Shown: piece by piece, positions 16,169 to 25,737 of the stretch
Layout: each line of letters opens with the position of its first letter
Numbering within the stretch: position 1 is the first letter of the stretch
NCBI GenBank assembly: GCA_017640245.1
Contig: JAGFWA010000004.1
Span: forward strand, 1-36,060
Reading direction: 5' to 3'
From: Pelagibacteraceae bacterium
Lineage (GTDB): Bacteria > Pseudomonadota > Alphaproteobacteria > Pelagibacterales > Pelagibacteraceae
DNA: 36,060 bases
The notes under the pieces: generated by a model
Told to the model about the DNA's origin: nothing
The model's database searches: none
What the model saw: only the letters and a program-made list of their open reading frames with translations
Program-made: the position numbers and the translations under genes

Positions 16169-17156
16169 GGATGTTTTCACCAAAGATAAAAAAATTAAAG
16201 AAGTATATTCTAAACTTAAATTAGTTCTATCAAGACATAAAAAAAACAGCCCGTTCGTCATAGCGGTTTCTGGTGGACCAGATAGCATGGCTCTTACAGC
16301 TTTAAGCCATGTATTAATGAAGGAAAAAAATTACAAAATCTTTTTTGTACTGGTGGATCACGGAATAAGAAGAAATTCACATAAAGAAGCTTTGCAAGTA
16401 AAAAAGTTATTGAAAATCAATAATATTGATCTTAAAATTTTAAGAAACAAAAAGAAAATAGTCAGCAATATTCAAAAGAATGCAAGAGATATAAGATATG
16501 ATCTCCTGATTAAATATTGTAAAAAAAACAAAGCCCAATCCTTACTGACAGCCCATCATCAAGACGATCAAATAGAAACATTTTTAATTAGACTTTCTAG
16601 AGGAAGTGGTGTCGAAGGTTTATCTTCTATGAGTGAGACCACAAAACTCAAATATAGCGTTAATTTAATTAGACCTTTTTTAGAATTCAAAAAAATTCAA
16701 CTTAAATATATCTCTAATAAGGTATTTGGGAAAACATTTAAAGATCCAAGCAATAAAAATAAAAATTTTTTAAGAACAAATATCAGAGATTTGAAAAAGA
16801 TTCTTCAAAATAAAGGTTTAAATTTTGAAAAAATTATTCGTTCAATTAAAAATATCTCATCTAGCAAAGAAGCAATCAATTTTTATGTTGCAAGATCTAT
16901 CAAAAAATTTGTTAAATTTAGGAAAAAAGAAACTATTTTAAATTTGAAACAGTTTAGAAAAGAGCCCAAGGAGATAAGGTTTAGAATTATTAATAATATT
17001 GTAAAAAAAAGAACGAATTCTTATTATCCTCCGAGATCAGAAAAAGTTTTGAATTTAATAAATAATTTTCAGGCCAACAATTTAAAGAAATGTACTTTGG
17101 GAGGATGCATCTTTGAAAGAAAAAGAAGCTTTCTTTATGTTTCCAAGGAACTTTGA
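16134..17156 (+). CDS. tilS: tRNA(Ile)-lysidine synthetase TilS
   Basis: TilS modifies the CAU anticodon of tRNA-Ile to lysidine so that it reads AUA. The 340-residue protein carries the PP-loop FVIAVSGGPDSMALTALSHV (SGGPDS at 46-51), VDHGIRRNS, and TAHHQDDQIETFLIRLSRGSG. The length is well below E. coli TilS (432) and near the short type that lacks the C-terminal domains. It begins inside cpoB (35-nt overlap); the next plausible start would remove residues before the PP-loop, so this start is kept. AUA codons are common in this AT-rich DNA, so the enzyme should be essential. Confidence 0.92.
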   Translation: MRRKNSNVLRLKDVFTKDKKIKEVYSKLKLVLSRHKKNSPFVIAVSGGPDSMALTALSHVLMKEKNYKIFFVLVDHGIRRNSHKEALQVKKLLKINNIDLKILRNKKKIVSNIQKNARDIRYDLLIKYCKKNKAQSLLTAHHQDDQIETFLIRLSRGSGVEGLSSMSETTKLKYSVNLIRPFLEFKKIQLKYISNKVFGKTFKDPSNKNKNFLRTNIRDLKKILQNKGLNFEKIIRSIKNISSSKEAINFYVARSIKKFVKFRKKETILNLKQFRKEPKEIRFRIINNIVKKRTNSYYPPRSEKVLNLINNFQANNLKKCTLGGCIFERKRSFLYVSKEL

Positions 17157-17163
17157 TATTTTG

Positions 17164-17183
17164 GCAAATTTACTCAAATTTGC
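17164..17183. repeat. Perfect inverted repeat in the tilS-ftsH gap
   Basis: GCAAATTT (17164-17171) and AAATTTGC (17176-17183) form an 8-bp palindrome with a 4-nt loop, extended imperfectly by flanking TTTT and AAAA. There is no T-tract directly after it, so it is a poor terminator. It could be an operator upstream of ftsH or a weak transcription end for tilS. In AT-rich DNA some such palindromes arise by chance. Confidence 0.45.
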
Positions 17184-17235
17184 ATAAAATTTCTATAATT
17201 TGTCATATTTGAGGGTTAATTTAATTCTAATATCA

Positions 17236-17263
17236 CTTGTTAAAATGATAAAAATACCTATTT
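17236..17263 (+). promoter_or_regulatory. Candidate RpoH (heat-shock) promoter of ftsH
   Basis: CTTG (17236-17239) is separated by 17 nt from CCTATTT (17257-17263), resembling the alphaproteobacterial sigma-32 pattern of CTTG and a CYTAT-type -10. The ATG of ftsH follows 7 nt later with no Shine-Dalgarno, so the mRNA would be leaderless or nearly so. FtsH is a known heat-shock gene in E. coli, and RpoH is encoded at 23670-24569. The match was made by eye. Confidence 0.45.
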
Positions 17264-17270
17264 ATTAAGT

Positions 17271-19169
17271 ATGAATTTTAGAAACATCATAATGTGGGGT
17301 TTGATAGTTCTCTTGTCGGTTGGACTTTTTAATCTTTTTCAAAATCCAAACAAAACTCAATCGGCTGAGAATAAAATTGCATTCTCAAAATTTCTTGAAG
17401 AAGTTGATGCCGGAAGAGTGATTCAAGTTGAAATTCAAGGCAATAATATAAACGGAATTATGTCTGATAATTCCAAATTTAATACATATTCACCAAACTA
17501 TCCCGATCTCGTTGAGAAACTTTCTAGTAAAAATGTAAATATTATTGCATCACCAGTTGAAGATAAAATGCCATCTCTTTTTGGAATACTTTTGTCGTGG
17601 TTTCCAATGTTATTGTTAATAGGAGTTTGGATTTTCTTTATGCGCCAAATGCAAGGAGGAAGAGGCGGTGCAATGGGTTTTGGAAGATCAAAAGCAAAAT
17701 TACTTACTGAAGCTCAAGGCAAAGTTACATTTAATGATGTTGCAGGAATTGATGAAGCCAAAGAGGAAGTTGAAGAGATTATTGAATTCTTAAAAGATCC
17801 AAAAAAATTTAGAAGATTAGGAGGAAAAATACCAAAAGGCGCATTACTTATTGGACCTCCAGGAACGGGAAAAACACTTTTGGCAAAAGCAATTGCAGGA
17901 GAAGCCGATGTTCCATTTTTTACAATTTCGGGTTCAGACTTTGTCGAAATGTTTGTAGGGGTTGGAGCATCAAGAGTTAGAGACATGTTTGAACAAGGTA
18001 AGAAACATGCCCCATGTATAATTTTTGTTGATGAAATAGATGCTGTTGGAAGAAGTAGAGGAGCAGGTTTGGGCGGAGGAAATGACGAGAGAGAGCAAAC
18101 TTTAAATCAGCTCTTAGTTGAGATGGATGGTTTTGATACGAACGAAGGTGTTATTTTAATAGCCGCTACAAACAGACCTGATGTTTTAGATCCAGCCCTT
18201 TTAAGACCAGGAAGATTTGATAGACAAGTTGTGGTTCCCAATCCAGATATTCTTGGGAGAGAAGCAATTCTTAAAGTGCATATTAAAAAAATTAGTACCG
18301 GACCAGATGTTAAACTAAGAACCATTGCAAGAGGTACACCGGGATTTTCTGGAGCAGATTTAGCCAATTTAGTTAACGAGTCTGCATTATTGGCCGCAAG
18401 GAAAAACAAAAGAGTTGTGACTATGTCTGATATCGAAGAAGCAAAAGATAAAGTAATGATGGGTGCAGAGAGAAGATCAATGGTGATGACAGAAGAAGAA
18501 AAAAAATTAACCGCATACCACGAAAGCGGTCATGCAATAGTAGCACTAAACGAAAAAGCCTCTGACCCTATTCATAAGGCAACTATTATACCAAGAGGTA
18601 GAGCTTTGGGTATGGTAATGAGACTACCCGAAAAAGATCAATTATCTGTTACTAGAGAGAAACTGTATTCGGATATTGCTGTAGCAATGGGAGGAAGAAT
18701 TGCAGAAGAACTAATTTTTGGTCATGACAAAGTCACCTCAGGCGCATCATCAGACATTGATATGGCAACTAAAATGGCAAAAAATATGGTGACCAGATAT
18801 GGAATGAGCAAAGAACTCGGACCCCTGACATATGGTGAAAACGAGGACGAGGTCTTCCTTGGCAGATCAATAACGAGGCAACAACATATGTCTGAAGAAA
18901 CAGCTAAAAAGGTTGATTCAGAAGTTAAAAAAATAGTTACCTCAAGCTATGAAAGAGCAAAAAAAGTTTTGACCGAAAAAATAGATGATCTTCATAAACT
19001 TGCAAAAGCATTACTCATTTATGAGACTTTAACTGGCGATGAAATCCAAGATTTGATCTTAAAAAACACTCAGCCTGCTAAATTATCGAAAAAAGATGAA
19101 GAAAAAGAAGATGACAAAGTATCTTCAGCCATAGATTCTATTGGTCTAAAACCAAAACCAGCATTATAA
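17271..19169 (+). CDS. ftsH: ATP-dependent zinc metalloprotease FtsH
   Basis: FtsH is a membrane-anchored AAA+ protease that degrades misfolded membrane proteins and, in E. coli, RpoH and LpxC. The 632-residue protein has membrane helices at about 4-23 and 104-124 flanking a periplasmic domain. The AAA domain has Walker A GPPGTGKT (195-202), Walker B IIFVDEID (250-257) and the second region of homology [18 protein letters not shown]. The zinc motif HESGH is at 417-421. The upstream 114-nt gap holds a palindrome and a candidate heat-shock promoter. The tilS-ftsH-folP-glmM order is normal for Alphaproteobacteria. Confidence 0.98.
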   Translation: MNFRNIIMWGLIVLLSVGLFNLFQNPNKTQSAENKIAFSKFLEEVDAGRVIQVEIQGNNINGIMSDNSKFNTYSPNYPDLVEKLSSKNVNIIASPVEDKMPSLFGILLSWFPMLLLIGVWIFFMRQMQGGRGGAMGFGRSKAKLLTEAQGKVTFNDVAGIDEAKEEVEEIIEFLKDPKKFRRLGGKIPKGALLIGPPGTGKTLLAKAIAGEADVPFFTISGSDFVEMFVGVGASRVRDMFEQGKKHAPCIIFVDEIDAVGRSRGAGLGGGNDEREQTLNQLLVEMDGFDTNEGVILIAATNRPDVLDPALLRPGRFDRQVVVPNPDILGREAILKVHIKKISTGPDVKLRTIARGTPGFSGADLANLVNESALLAARKNKRVVTMSDIEEAKDKVMMGAERRSMVMTEEEKKLTAYHESGHAIVALNEKASDPIHKATIIPRGRALGMVMRLPEKDQLSVTREKLYSDIAVAMGGRIAEELIFGHDKVTSGASSDIDMATKMAKNMVTRYGMSKELGPLTYGENEDEVFLGRSITRQQHMSEETAKKVDSEVKKIVTSSYERAKKVLTEKIDDLHKLAKALLIYETLTGDEIQDLILKNTQPAKLSKKDEEKEDDKVSSAIDSIGLKPKPAL

Positions 19170-19179
19170 TATAAAAATC

Positions 19180-20241
19180 ATGAGAAAATATTACACTAGA
19201 GCGTGTAATTTTTATCATGGAAGAGTTGCAAAAAAACTTATTCAATCCAAAAAAGCACTTCCACTTAATGATAAAAAGAATATAGCTTTTGATACGCTTG
19301 AGATCTTTAAAAGAAAAAAGAGTAAAGTCGAAAGTCATTTAATTTATTTTAAAGATGTAAAAAAGCTTAGGAAAAATCTGAAAAGTATAGTTAAACAAGA
19401 TTTAAAAAAAATAGTTTCAAAGAGAAAAAATTTTCTAAAAAATATTAATTTTTCCGAACCATCAATTATGGGAATATTGAATCTAACTCCAGATAGTTTT
19501 TCAGACGGGGGAAAATTTAATAATAAAAATAAATCACTAAATCACATTTTACACATGATCAAAGCAGGAGCAAAAATTATTGATGTTGGGGGAGAGTCAA
19601 CAAGACCAGGCTCTAAAACAATACCAGCAAAGACAGAATGGAAAAGAATTGAGCATGTATTGAGAAATTTTAAAAAAAAATATAAATTTATTTGTTTATC
19701 AATAGATACAAGGAAATCAGAGGTAATGATTAAAAGCGCTAAATATGGAGCAGATTTAATAAATGACGTTTCAGGATTTAGTTATGACAAAAAATTGCTA
19801 TCAAATTTAAGAAATTATAATATTTCAAAAGTTTTACATCACATGCAGGGTACGCCCAATACAATGCAAAAAAACCCAAAATATAAAAATGTCCTGTTGG
19901 ATATTTATGATTTTTTTGAAAAAAATATAAATAAAAAATTTAATGATAATAAAATAATTATAGATCCAGGTATTGGATTTGGTAAAAATTTGAAACATAA
20001 TTTGACTTTAATTTCCAAGATATCTTTGTTTCATAGCTTGGGTTTTCCCATTTTGGTTGGAACTTCGAGAAAAAGATTTATCAGTCAAATATCTGGAAAG
20101 CATGACAGTAAAGATAGAATAGGAGGTACTTTAGCATCTGTTCTTTTTTTATTATCTCAAGGAGTGCAGATATTTAGAGTACACGATGTTAATGAAGTGA
20201 AACAAGGTATTTTGGTATTTAAAAAGATATTATTAAATTAA
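19180..20241 (+). CDS. folP: Dihydropteroate synthase with N-terminal extension
   Basis: DHPS condenses pABA with the pterin pyrophosphate in folate synthesis. The catalytic TIM barrel begins near residue 95 with IMGILNLTPDSFSDGG, followed by IDVGGESTRPGS, LSIDTRKSEV, INDVSGF, HHMQGTP, IIDPGIGFGK and PILVGTSRKRFI. The 353-residue protein carries about 90 basic residues before this, starting MRKYYTRACNFYHG. This is longer than the 270-280-residue bacterial norm; I do not recognise a domain in the extension. The stop shares one base with the glmM ATG. Confidence 0.95.
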   Translation: MRKYYTRACNFYHGRVAKKLIQSKKALPLNDKKNIAFDTLEIFKRKKSKVESHLIYFKDVKKLRKNLKSIVKQDLKKIVSKRKNFLKNINFSEPSIMGILNLTPDSFSDGGKFNNKNKSLNHILHMIKAGAKIIDVGGESTRPGSKTIPAKTEWKRIEHVLRNFKKKYKFICLSIDTRKSEVMIKSAKYGADLINDVSGFSYDKKLLSNLRNYNISKVLHHMQGTPNTMQKNPKYKNVLLDIYDFFEKNINKKFNDNKIIIDPGIGFGKNLKHNLTLISKISLFHSLGFPILVGTSRKRFISQISGKHDSKDRIGGTLASVLFLLSQGVQIFRVHDVNEVKQGILVFKKILLN

Positions 20242-21572
20242 TGAAGAACAAATATTTTGGAACAGACGGAATTCGAGGAACTGTTAACAAAGGAAACATT
20301 ACTGGAGAAAAATTTTTTAAATTTGGTTTGGCATCTGGTACATATTTTAAAAATCAAAAAAAATCCAAACAAATTGCAATCATAGCCAAAGATACAAGGT
20401 TATCTGGATATACTTTAGAGCCCGCACTGGTATCAGGCTTGGTATCAGGCGGAATGCATGTTTTCACATTAGGGCCTTTGCCAACCAATGGACTTGCTAT
20501 GCTAACAAAGTCAATGAAGGCAAATATGGGTATTATGATTACAGCATCTCATAATCCCTATTGTGATAACGGTCTAAAATTATTTGGCCCAGATGGTATG
20601 AAACTGTCGGATCAAATAGAAAAAAAAATTGAAAAACTAATAGATGCTAGAAATACAAAACAACTTACAAATCCAAAATTATTAGGAAGAGTCAAAAGAC
20701 TAGAAAATGGTAATGAAAAGTATATTGAAATATTAAAAAAAAATTTTCCGAATAATTTTCATTTAAGGGGAATCAAGATAGTTCTAGATTGTGCCAATGG
20801 AGCAGGTTATAAATCTGCCCCTAAACTACTAGAAGGGCTTGGAGCAAAAGTTATATCTATTGGGATAAAACCTAATGGTTTAAATATTAATGACAAATGT
20901 GGATCTACTTATCCATTTAAAATTCAATCAGCTGTAAGAAGATTCAAAGCTCACATCGGCATTTCCTTCGACGGAGATGCAGACAGAGTTATTATGTGTG
21001 ATGAAAAAGGTAAGATCATAGATGGAGATCAGATTATCGCAATGCTTGCTCGTAGATGGAAATTAAAAAAAATTTTAAAAGGAGGCGTAGTTGGAACCTT
21101 AATGTCAAATTATGGATTAGAAAATTTTTTAAGAAAAGAAAAAATTAGGTTTTTTAGATCTGAAGTGGGAGACAGATATGTTAAGGAGAAAATGAGAAAA
21201 TTCAATTTTAATTTAGGAGGAGAGCAATCTGGCCATATAATTCTTGGAAAATTTGCAACAACCGGTGACGGCCTACTTGTTGCATTAGAGGTTTTATTTT
21301 CACTGAGAAAAGGAAAAAAAGCAAGCGAATTACTCAACGTCTTTTTACCTGTGCCGCAAATACTAGAAAATGTAACTGTAAATGATAAAAATGTAATTGA
21401 TGAACCTAAATGTAAAAATGCAATTAAAAAGGCAAACAAACTTATGAATAACAAAGGAAGGTTGTTAATAAGGAAATCAGGCACAGAGCCAAAAATAAGA
21501 ATAATGGGCGAGTCATATGATAAAAATTTAATTTTAAAATGTATAAATATAATTAAGAGATCGATAAAATAG
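20241..21572 (+). CDS. glmM: Phosphoglucosamine mutase
   Basis: GlmM converts glucosamine-6-phosphate to glucosamine-1-phosphate for peptidoglycan and LPS. The 443-residue enzyme has FGTDGIRG at the N-terminus, the phosphoserine loop TASHNP with Ser103, the metal loop DGDADR (244-249), the sugar-binding GGEQSGHII, and the C-terminal phosphate-binding RKSGTEPKIRIM. It overlaps folP by one base (TAATG) and thiD by one base (TAGTG), so translation is probably coupled along this run. Confidence 0.97.
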   Translation: MKNKYFGTDGIRGTVNKGNITGEKFFKFGLASGTYFKNQKKSKQIAIIAKDTRLSGYTLEPALVSGLVSGGMHVFTLGPLPTNGLAMLTKSMKANMGIMITASHNPYCDNGLKLFGPDGMKLSDQIEKKIEKLIDARNTKQLTNPKLLGRVKRLENGNEKYIEILKKNFPNNFHLRGIKIVLDCANGAGYKSAPKLLEGLGAKVISIGIKPNGLNINDKCGSTYPFKIQSAVRRFKAHIGISFDGDADRVIMCDEKGKIIDGDQIIAMLARRWKLKKILKGGVVGTLMSNYGLENFLRKEKIRFFRSEVGDRYVKEKMRKFNFNLGGEQSGHIILGKFATTGDGLLVALEVLFSLRKGKKASELLNVFLPVPQILENVTVNDKNVIDEPKCKNAIKKANKLMNNKGRLLIRKSGTEPKIRIMGESYDKNLILKCINIIKRSIK

Positions 21573-22384
21573 TGAAGCCTAAGTCAAAAGTATTAATAAT
21601 TGCCGGTTCTGACTCTTCTGGAGGAGCTGGTATACAAGCAGATATTAAAACGGTTACCGCATTAGGAAGTTACGCCATGACTGCGATTACTGCTATTACA
21701 GTTCAAAATACAACGGGTGTAAGCTCTGTAGTTCCTATTCAAGCGAAAGAAATAGGAAAACAAATTTTGTTTACGTGTAAAGATATAAAACCTGATGCTA
21801 TAAAAATTGGCATGCTTCATTCATCTGAAGTAATTATGTCTGTTGTAAGTGCTCTAAAAAAAGTTAAAATTTCTAAGATTGTTTTAGATCCTGTTATGGT
21901 CGCTAAAGGCGGTGCTAAATTAATCAATCAAAGAGCAATCAAAACGTTAAAAGAAAAACTGATTAGAAAAGTTTATTTAGTAACACCTAATATTCCCGAA
22001 ACTGAAATTTTAACAAAGATAAAAATTAGAAATCTAGAAGATATGATTTATGCTGCCAATATTTTGCTTAAATTGGGAGCTAAAAATGTTTTAGTGAAAG
22101 GTGGCCATAGAAATACAAAATATACGGAAGATGTATTGTTAAACAGAAAAGGTCTAAAAGTTTTCAAAAATAAAAAGATTAAAACTAGAAATACCCACGG
22201 GACAGGTTGTACTTTATCAAGTGCAATTGCAACTTTTTTGTCATGTGGAAAACCTCTAAACAAATCCTGTGAGCTTGGAATTAAATATGTTAATCAATCT
22301 ATTGGTTCTGGCCTCAATTATGGGAAAGGTCATGGACCAGTTAATCACTTGCATTCAATAAAAATAGACAAGAAATTTAGATAA
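21572..22384 (+). CDS. thiD: Hydroxymethylpyrimidine/phosphomethylpyrimidine kinase ThiD
   Basis: ThiD phosphorylates HMP and HMP-P in thiamine synthesis. The 270-residue ribokinase-like protein shows [19 protein letters not shown] near residue 10, [42 protein letters not shown] and the catalytic anion hole [14 protein letters not shown]. The GTG start at 21572 overlaps the glmM stop. It sits between glmM and purA rather than with other thi genes. With ThiE (2972) it completes HMP to thiamine phosphate if the thiazole is supplied; thiC is not in the window. Confidence 0.95.
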   Translation: MKPKSKVLIIAGSDSSGGAGIQADIKTVTALGSYAMTAITAITVQNTTGVSSVVPIQAKEIGKQILFTCKDIKPDAIKIGMLHSSEVIMSVVSALKKVKISKIVLDPVMVAKGGAKLINQRAIKTLKEKLIRKVYLVTPNIPETEILTKIKIRNLEDMIYAANILLKLGAKNVLVKGGHRNTKYTEDVLLNRKGLKVFKNKKIKTRNTHGTGCTLSSAIATFLSCGKPLNKSCELGIKYVNQSIGSGLNYGKGHGPVNHLHSIKIDKKFR

Positions 22385-23673
22385 TGAAAAATGTAGTTGT
22401 AATAGGTTCGCAGTGGGGAGACGAAGGAAAAGGAAAAATTGTTGATTGGTTATCAGATCAAGCAGATGTTGTAGTTCGATTTCAAGGGGGTCATAATGCT
22501 GGCCATACTTTGGTTATTGATGAAAAGGTTTACAAATTAAAACTGTTACCTTCTGGAATTGTTAGAAAAAATAAAATTTCTATAATTGGTAATGGAGTAG
22601 TTGTAGATCCTTGGGCATTATTAGAAGAGATTGAAGATATCAAAAAAAAAGGCATTGAGATAAATAAGGACAATTTGATCATTTCAGAGTCAGCCAATCT
22701 TATTTTACCGTTTCATAAAGAAATAGACGAGATCAGAGAAGATGCTGCTGGTAAAGGAAAAATTGGCACTACAAGAAGAGGAATTGGACCTGCTTATGAG
22801 GATAAAGTAGGTAGACGGTCGATTCGTGTTATGGATTTGAGCTCTGAAAGTAATTTAGATAAACGACTAGAAAATGTTTTACTTCATCATAATGCCATTA
22901 GAAAAGGATTGGGTAAAAAGATTTATAAGAAAGATGATTTAAAAAAAGAACTATTAAAAATTGCTCCAGATATCTTAAGATTTTCTCAACCAGTATGGCT
23001 CAAGATAGACGAATTTAAAAAGAAAAAGAAAAAGATATTATTTGAAGGAGCTCAAGGAATTTTATTAGATGTTGATCACGGTACCTATCCATTTGTAACT
23101 TCTTCAAATACAGTTGCAGCGATGGCAGCAACAGGATCGGGTTGTGGTCCTGATAGCATTAATTATATATTAGGTATTACAAAAGCCTACACAACACGAG
23201 TTGGTAGCGGACCTTTTCCAACAGAATTAAAAGATAATATTGGTGATTTACTTGGGAAAAGAGGAAAAGAATTCGGAACCGTAACTAGTAGAAAAAGAAG
23301 GTGCGGATGGTTTGACGGTGTTTTGGTTCGTCAAGCAATAAAAATTTCAGGAATTAACGGAATAGCTTTAACAAAACTAGATGTCCTAGACGAACTTGAT
23401 GAAATTAAAATGTGTATTCATTATGAACTAGACGGAAAAAAAATAGATTATTTACCAGCTGCATCAGAAGATCAGTTTAATGTGAAGCCTGTTTATAAAA
23501 TTTTTCCTGGATGGAAAACATCAACGCAAGGAATGAGAAATATTGAAGAATTACCAGATAAAGCCAAAGCCTATATTAATGGGGTTGAGGATTTTGTTGG
23601 GGCAAAAATTTCAAGCATATCTACAAGTCCAAAAAGAGAAGATACAATTTTAATAGAAAATCCCTTTAGTTAG
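22384..23673 (+). CDS. purA: Adenylosuccinate synthetase
   Basis: PurA joins IMP and aspartate using GTP, the first committed step to AMP. The 429-residue sequence has the P-loop [13 protein letters not shown] with catalytic Asp13, [47 protein letters not shown] and [18 protein letters not shown]. The ATG overlaps the thiD stop by one base. At the other end its TAG overlaps the stop of the convergent rpoH by 4 nt (23670-23673). Confidence 0.98.
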   Translation: MKNVVVIGSQWGDEGKGKIVDWLSDQADVVVRFQGGHNAGHTLVIDEKVYKLKLLPSGIVRKNKISIIGNGVVVDPWALLEEIEDIKKKGIEINKDNLIISESANLILPFHKEIDEIREDAAGKGKIGTTRRGIGPAYEDKVGRRSIRVMDLSSESNLDKRLENVLLHHNAIRKGLGKKIYKKDDLKKELLKIAPDILRFSQPVWLKIDEFKKKKKKILFEGAQGILLDVDHGTYPFVTSSNTVAAMAATGSGCGPDSINYILGITKAYTTRVGSGPFPTELKDNIGDLLGKRGKEFGTVTSRKRRCGWFDGVLVRQAIKISGINGIALTKLDVLDELDEIKMCIHYELDGKKIDYLPAASEDQFNVKPVYKIFPGWKTSTQGMRNIEELPDKAKAYINGVEDFVGAKISSISTSPKREDTILIENPFS

Positions 23674-24569
23674 TTTTTTGGTAGAAGATTTTTTGATCTT
23701 GATGAATTAAGCATTGATTTTTGAAGTTTTTCGAATGCTTTAATTTCTATTTGTCTGATTCTTTCTCTACTAATTTTATATTTTTTACTTAGCTCTTCTA
23801 AAGTTTTAGGCTCATCTGCCAACTTTCTTTCTTCAATAATTTTTTTTTCTCTTTCATTTAAAACTTTCATCGCCTCATATAATAGGGATTTTTTTTCATC
23901 TAATTCTTGTTTTTGTGAAATTGAAAGTTCTTGATCTAAATTTTTGTCTACCACCCAATCCTGCCACTCACTTTTTTCACCTGATTTTATTGGTTCGTTT
24001 AAAGATTTTTCATTACCCATCATTCTACGATTCATTGAAACAACCTCTTCTGATTTTACACCGAGTCTGTCTGATATTTCCTCTACCTGTTCATTTTTTA
24101 AATCACCTTCTTGGTGAGGAGCAATCTGCTGTTTTAATTTTCTTAAATTAAAAAATAATTTTTTTTGTGCCGCAGTAGTTCCTATTTTTACAAGGCTCCA
24201 AGATCTAAGAACATATTCCTGTATTCCTGCTTTTATCCACCACATAGCATATGTTGCCAACCTAAAGCCTTTATCAGGATCAAATTTTTTCACAGCTTGC
24301 ATCAAGCCAATATTGCCCTCGGAAATTAATTCGCTAACTGGTAAGCCATAACCTCTATAACCCATCGCAATTTTAGCTACTAATCGCAAGTGACTAGTTA
24401 CAAGCTTATGTGCTGACTTTAAACTTCCTCTTTCCCTCCAATTTTTTGCAAGCATATATTCTTCTTCAGCATCCAACATTGGAAATTTTTTTATTTGGGT
24501 AAGGTATAAAGATAAACCACCTTCGCCTGTTAAAATAGGTAAATTTGAAATTCCAGATTTTGCACTCAT
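23670..24569 (-). CDS. rpoH: RNA polymerase heat-shock sigma factor (sigma-32)
   Basis: RpoH directs transcription of chaperone and protease genes. The 299-residue protein has region 2 with [35 protein letters not shown] and the -10-binding [20 protein letters not shown]. The RpoH box QKKLFFNLR (135-143) separates it from housekeeping sigma factors. Region 4 contains [20 protein letters not shown] for -35 recognition. It lies 31 nt downstream of rluD and ends in a 4-nt convergent overlap with purA. FtsH, a likely target and possible regulator, is 4.5 kb away. Confidence 0.96.
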   Translation of the reverse strand: MSAKSGISNLPILTGEGGLSLYLTQIKKFPMLDAEEEYMLAKNWRERGSLKSAHKLVTSHLRLVAKIAMGYRGYGLPVSELISEGNIGLMQAVKKFDPDKGFRLATYAMWWIKAGIQEYVLRSWSLVKIGTTAAQKKLFFNLRKLKQQIAPHQEGDLKNEQVEEISDRLGVKSEEVVSMNRRMMGNEKSLNEPIKSGEKSEWQDWVVDKNLDQELSISQKQELDEKKSLLYEAMKVLNEREKKIIEERKLADEPKTLEELSKKYKISRERIRQIEIKAFEKLQKSMLNSSRSKNLLPKN

Positions 24570-24600
24570 TTGTTTATATATATTTCTAAACTAAAATTAT

Positions 24601-25581
24601 TCAATTGCCAAATTTTTCAAGAAAATCTAGCATTTTTTTGAAATCTTGAGGTAATTTTGAGTCAAAACTAACAAAAGTATTTTTTGTTGGATGAAAAAAT
24701 CCTAAACTTTTTGCGTGCAAAGCCTGCCTATCAAAATCAGCAAGAATTTTCTGGAATTTTTTATTAATTTTTTTAAATTGTAATTTTTTTCTTCCATATG
24801 TTTTGTCTCCAATTAATGAGTTACCTTTATATGAAAAATGAACTCTTATCTGATGGGTTCTTCCTGTTTCTAAAATACACTCCACCAAACTAATTTTTGG
24901 TATTTCTTTATTATAAAAAACTTTTAAAGTTTTGTAGTTTGTAATAGCTTTTTTTCCAGATATTTCACTAACAGACATGAGTTTTCTATTTTTTTTACTT
25001 CTAGATAGAAGAGTTACAATTTTTCCATTAAGCGGTCTAATTACTCCCCAGAGTAATGCTAGGTATTTCCTTTTTATACTGTGATCACTAAATTGCTTTG
25101 ATAAATTTGCATGTGAAAAATTATTTTTTGCTACAACTAATAGCCCGCTAGTTTCTTTGTCAATTCTATGAACAATGCCGGGTCTAACAGGGCCATTAAG
25201 AGTTGATAAATTATTTTTGTATAAATGTAATAGACCGTTTACTAAAGTGTTTTCTTTATTTCCTGCGCCAGGATGAACTATTAAACCGCTAGGTTTGTTT
25301 ACAATGATTATCTCTTCATCTTCATACACAATGTTAACATTCATCTGTTTTGGTTTAATATGATCAATTTTGCTTTCATAAAACGATACCTCAATAAAAT
25401 CATTTAATTTTATTTTCTGGGATGGTGATAAAGTAGTTTTATTGTTAACCCTAACATTTTTTGAAAGTATAATTTTTTTAATTCTCGACCTTGTAAATGT
25501 TTTGAATTTACTTGTTAGACATTTATCTAATCTGAGATTACTATTAACGTCTTTAGCTAAAAATGTTATTGTTTTATTCAT
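24601..25581 (-). CDS. rluD: 23S rRNA pseudouridine synthase, RluD family
   Basis: Starting at MNKTITFLAKDVNSNLRLDK gives 326 residues. An N-terminal S4 RNA-binding domain (LRLDKCLTSKFKTFTRSRIKKII and NNKTTLSPSQKI) leads to the catalytic domain with IVNKPSGLIVHPGAGN, GIVHRIDKETSGLLVVAKN (catalytic Asp in RIDKETSG), LALLWG, CILETGRTHQIRVHF and HAKSLGFFHP. The frame is open upstream to 25635, but that part is antisense to the tRNA gene and unlike the family, so it is excluded. RluD modifies helix 69 of 23S rRNA; RluA/RluC specificity cannot be fully excluded. It is followed by rpoH. Confidence 0.92.
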   Translation of the reverse strand: MNKTITFLAKDVNSNLRLDKCLTSKFKTFTRSRIKKIILSKNVRVNNKTTLSPSQKIKLNDFIEVSFYESKIDHIKPKQMNVNIVYEDEEIIIVNKPSGLIVHPGAGNKENTLVNGLLHLYKNNLSTLNGPVRPGIVHRIDKETSGLLVVAKNNFSHANLSKQFSDHSIKRKYLALLWGVIRPLNGKIVTLLSRSKKNRKLMSVSEISGKKAITNYKTLKVFYNKEIPKISLVECILETGRTHQIRVHFSYKGNSLIGDKTYGRKKLQFKKINKKFQKILADFDRQALHAKSLGFFHPTKNTFVSFDSKLPQDFKKMLDFLEKFGN

Positions 25582-25604
25582 TGAATAATTTAAAACCATT
25601 GTAT

Positions 25605-25681
25605 GCGCTCGTAGCCCAATTGGATAAGGCGCCAAGCTACGGACTTGGAGAGTCGGGGTTCGAATCCCTGCGAGCGCGCCA
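25605..25681 (+). tRNA. tRNA-Arg (anticodon ACG)
   Basis: A full cloverleaf fits 77 nt. The acceptor GCGCTCG pairs with CGAGCGC, followed by discriminator G and an encoded CCA. The D arm starts GCC. The anticodon stem CCAAG/CTTGG encloses loop CTACGGA, giving anticodon ACG (positions 34-36). The T arm is CGGGG-TTCGAAT-CCCTG. The A34 would be deaminated to inosine to read CGU/CGC/CGA. It is divergent from rluD with 23 nt between; TTGTTT (25569-25574) and TAAAAC (25591-25596) at 16-nt spacing could be its promoter. It is the only tRNA gene I found. Confidence 0.97.
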
Positions 25682-25737
25682 ACACAAAAATAATTAACAT
25701 ATTAATTTATTCCCTTTGATTTATGAAGAGTTTTATT

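Noticed and set aside
2972-22384. TPP riboswitch upstream of thiE or thiD
   Set aside because: Both genes are embedded in coding sequence with overlaps or 2-nt gaps, leaving no room for a riboswitch.
25582-25635. N-terminal extension of rluD to an upstream ATG
   Set aside because: It would be antisense to the tRNA-Arg gene, does not resemble the RluD family, and a good family-like start exists at 25581.
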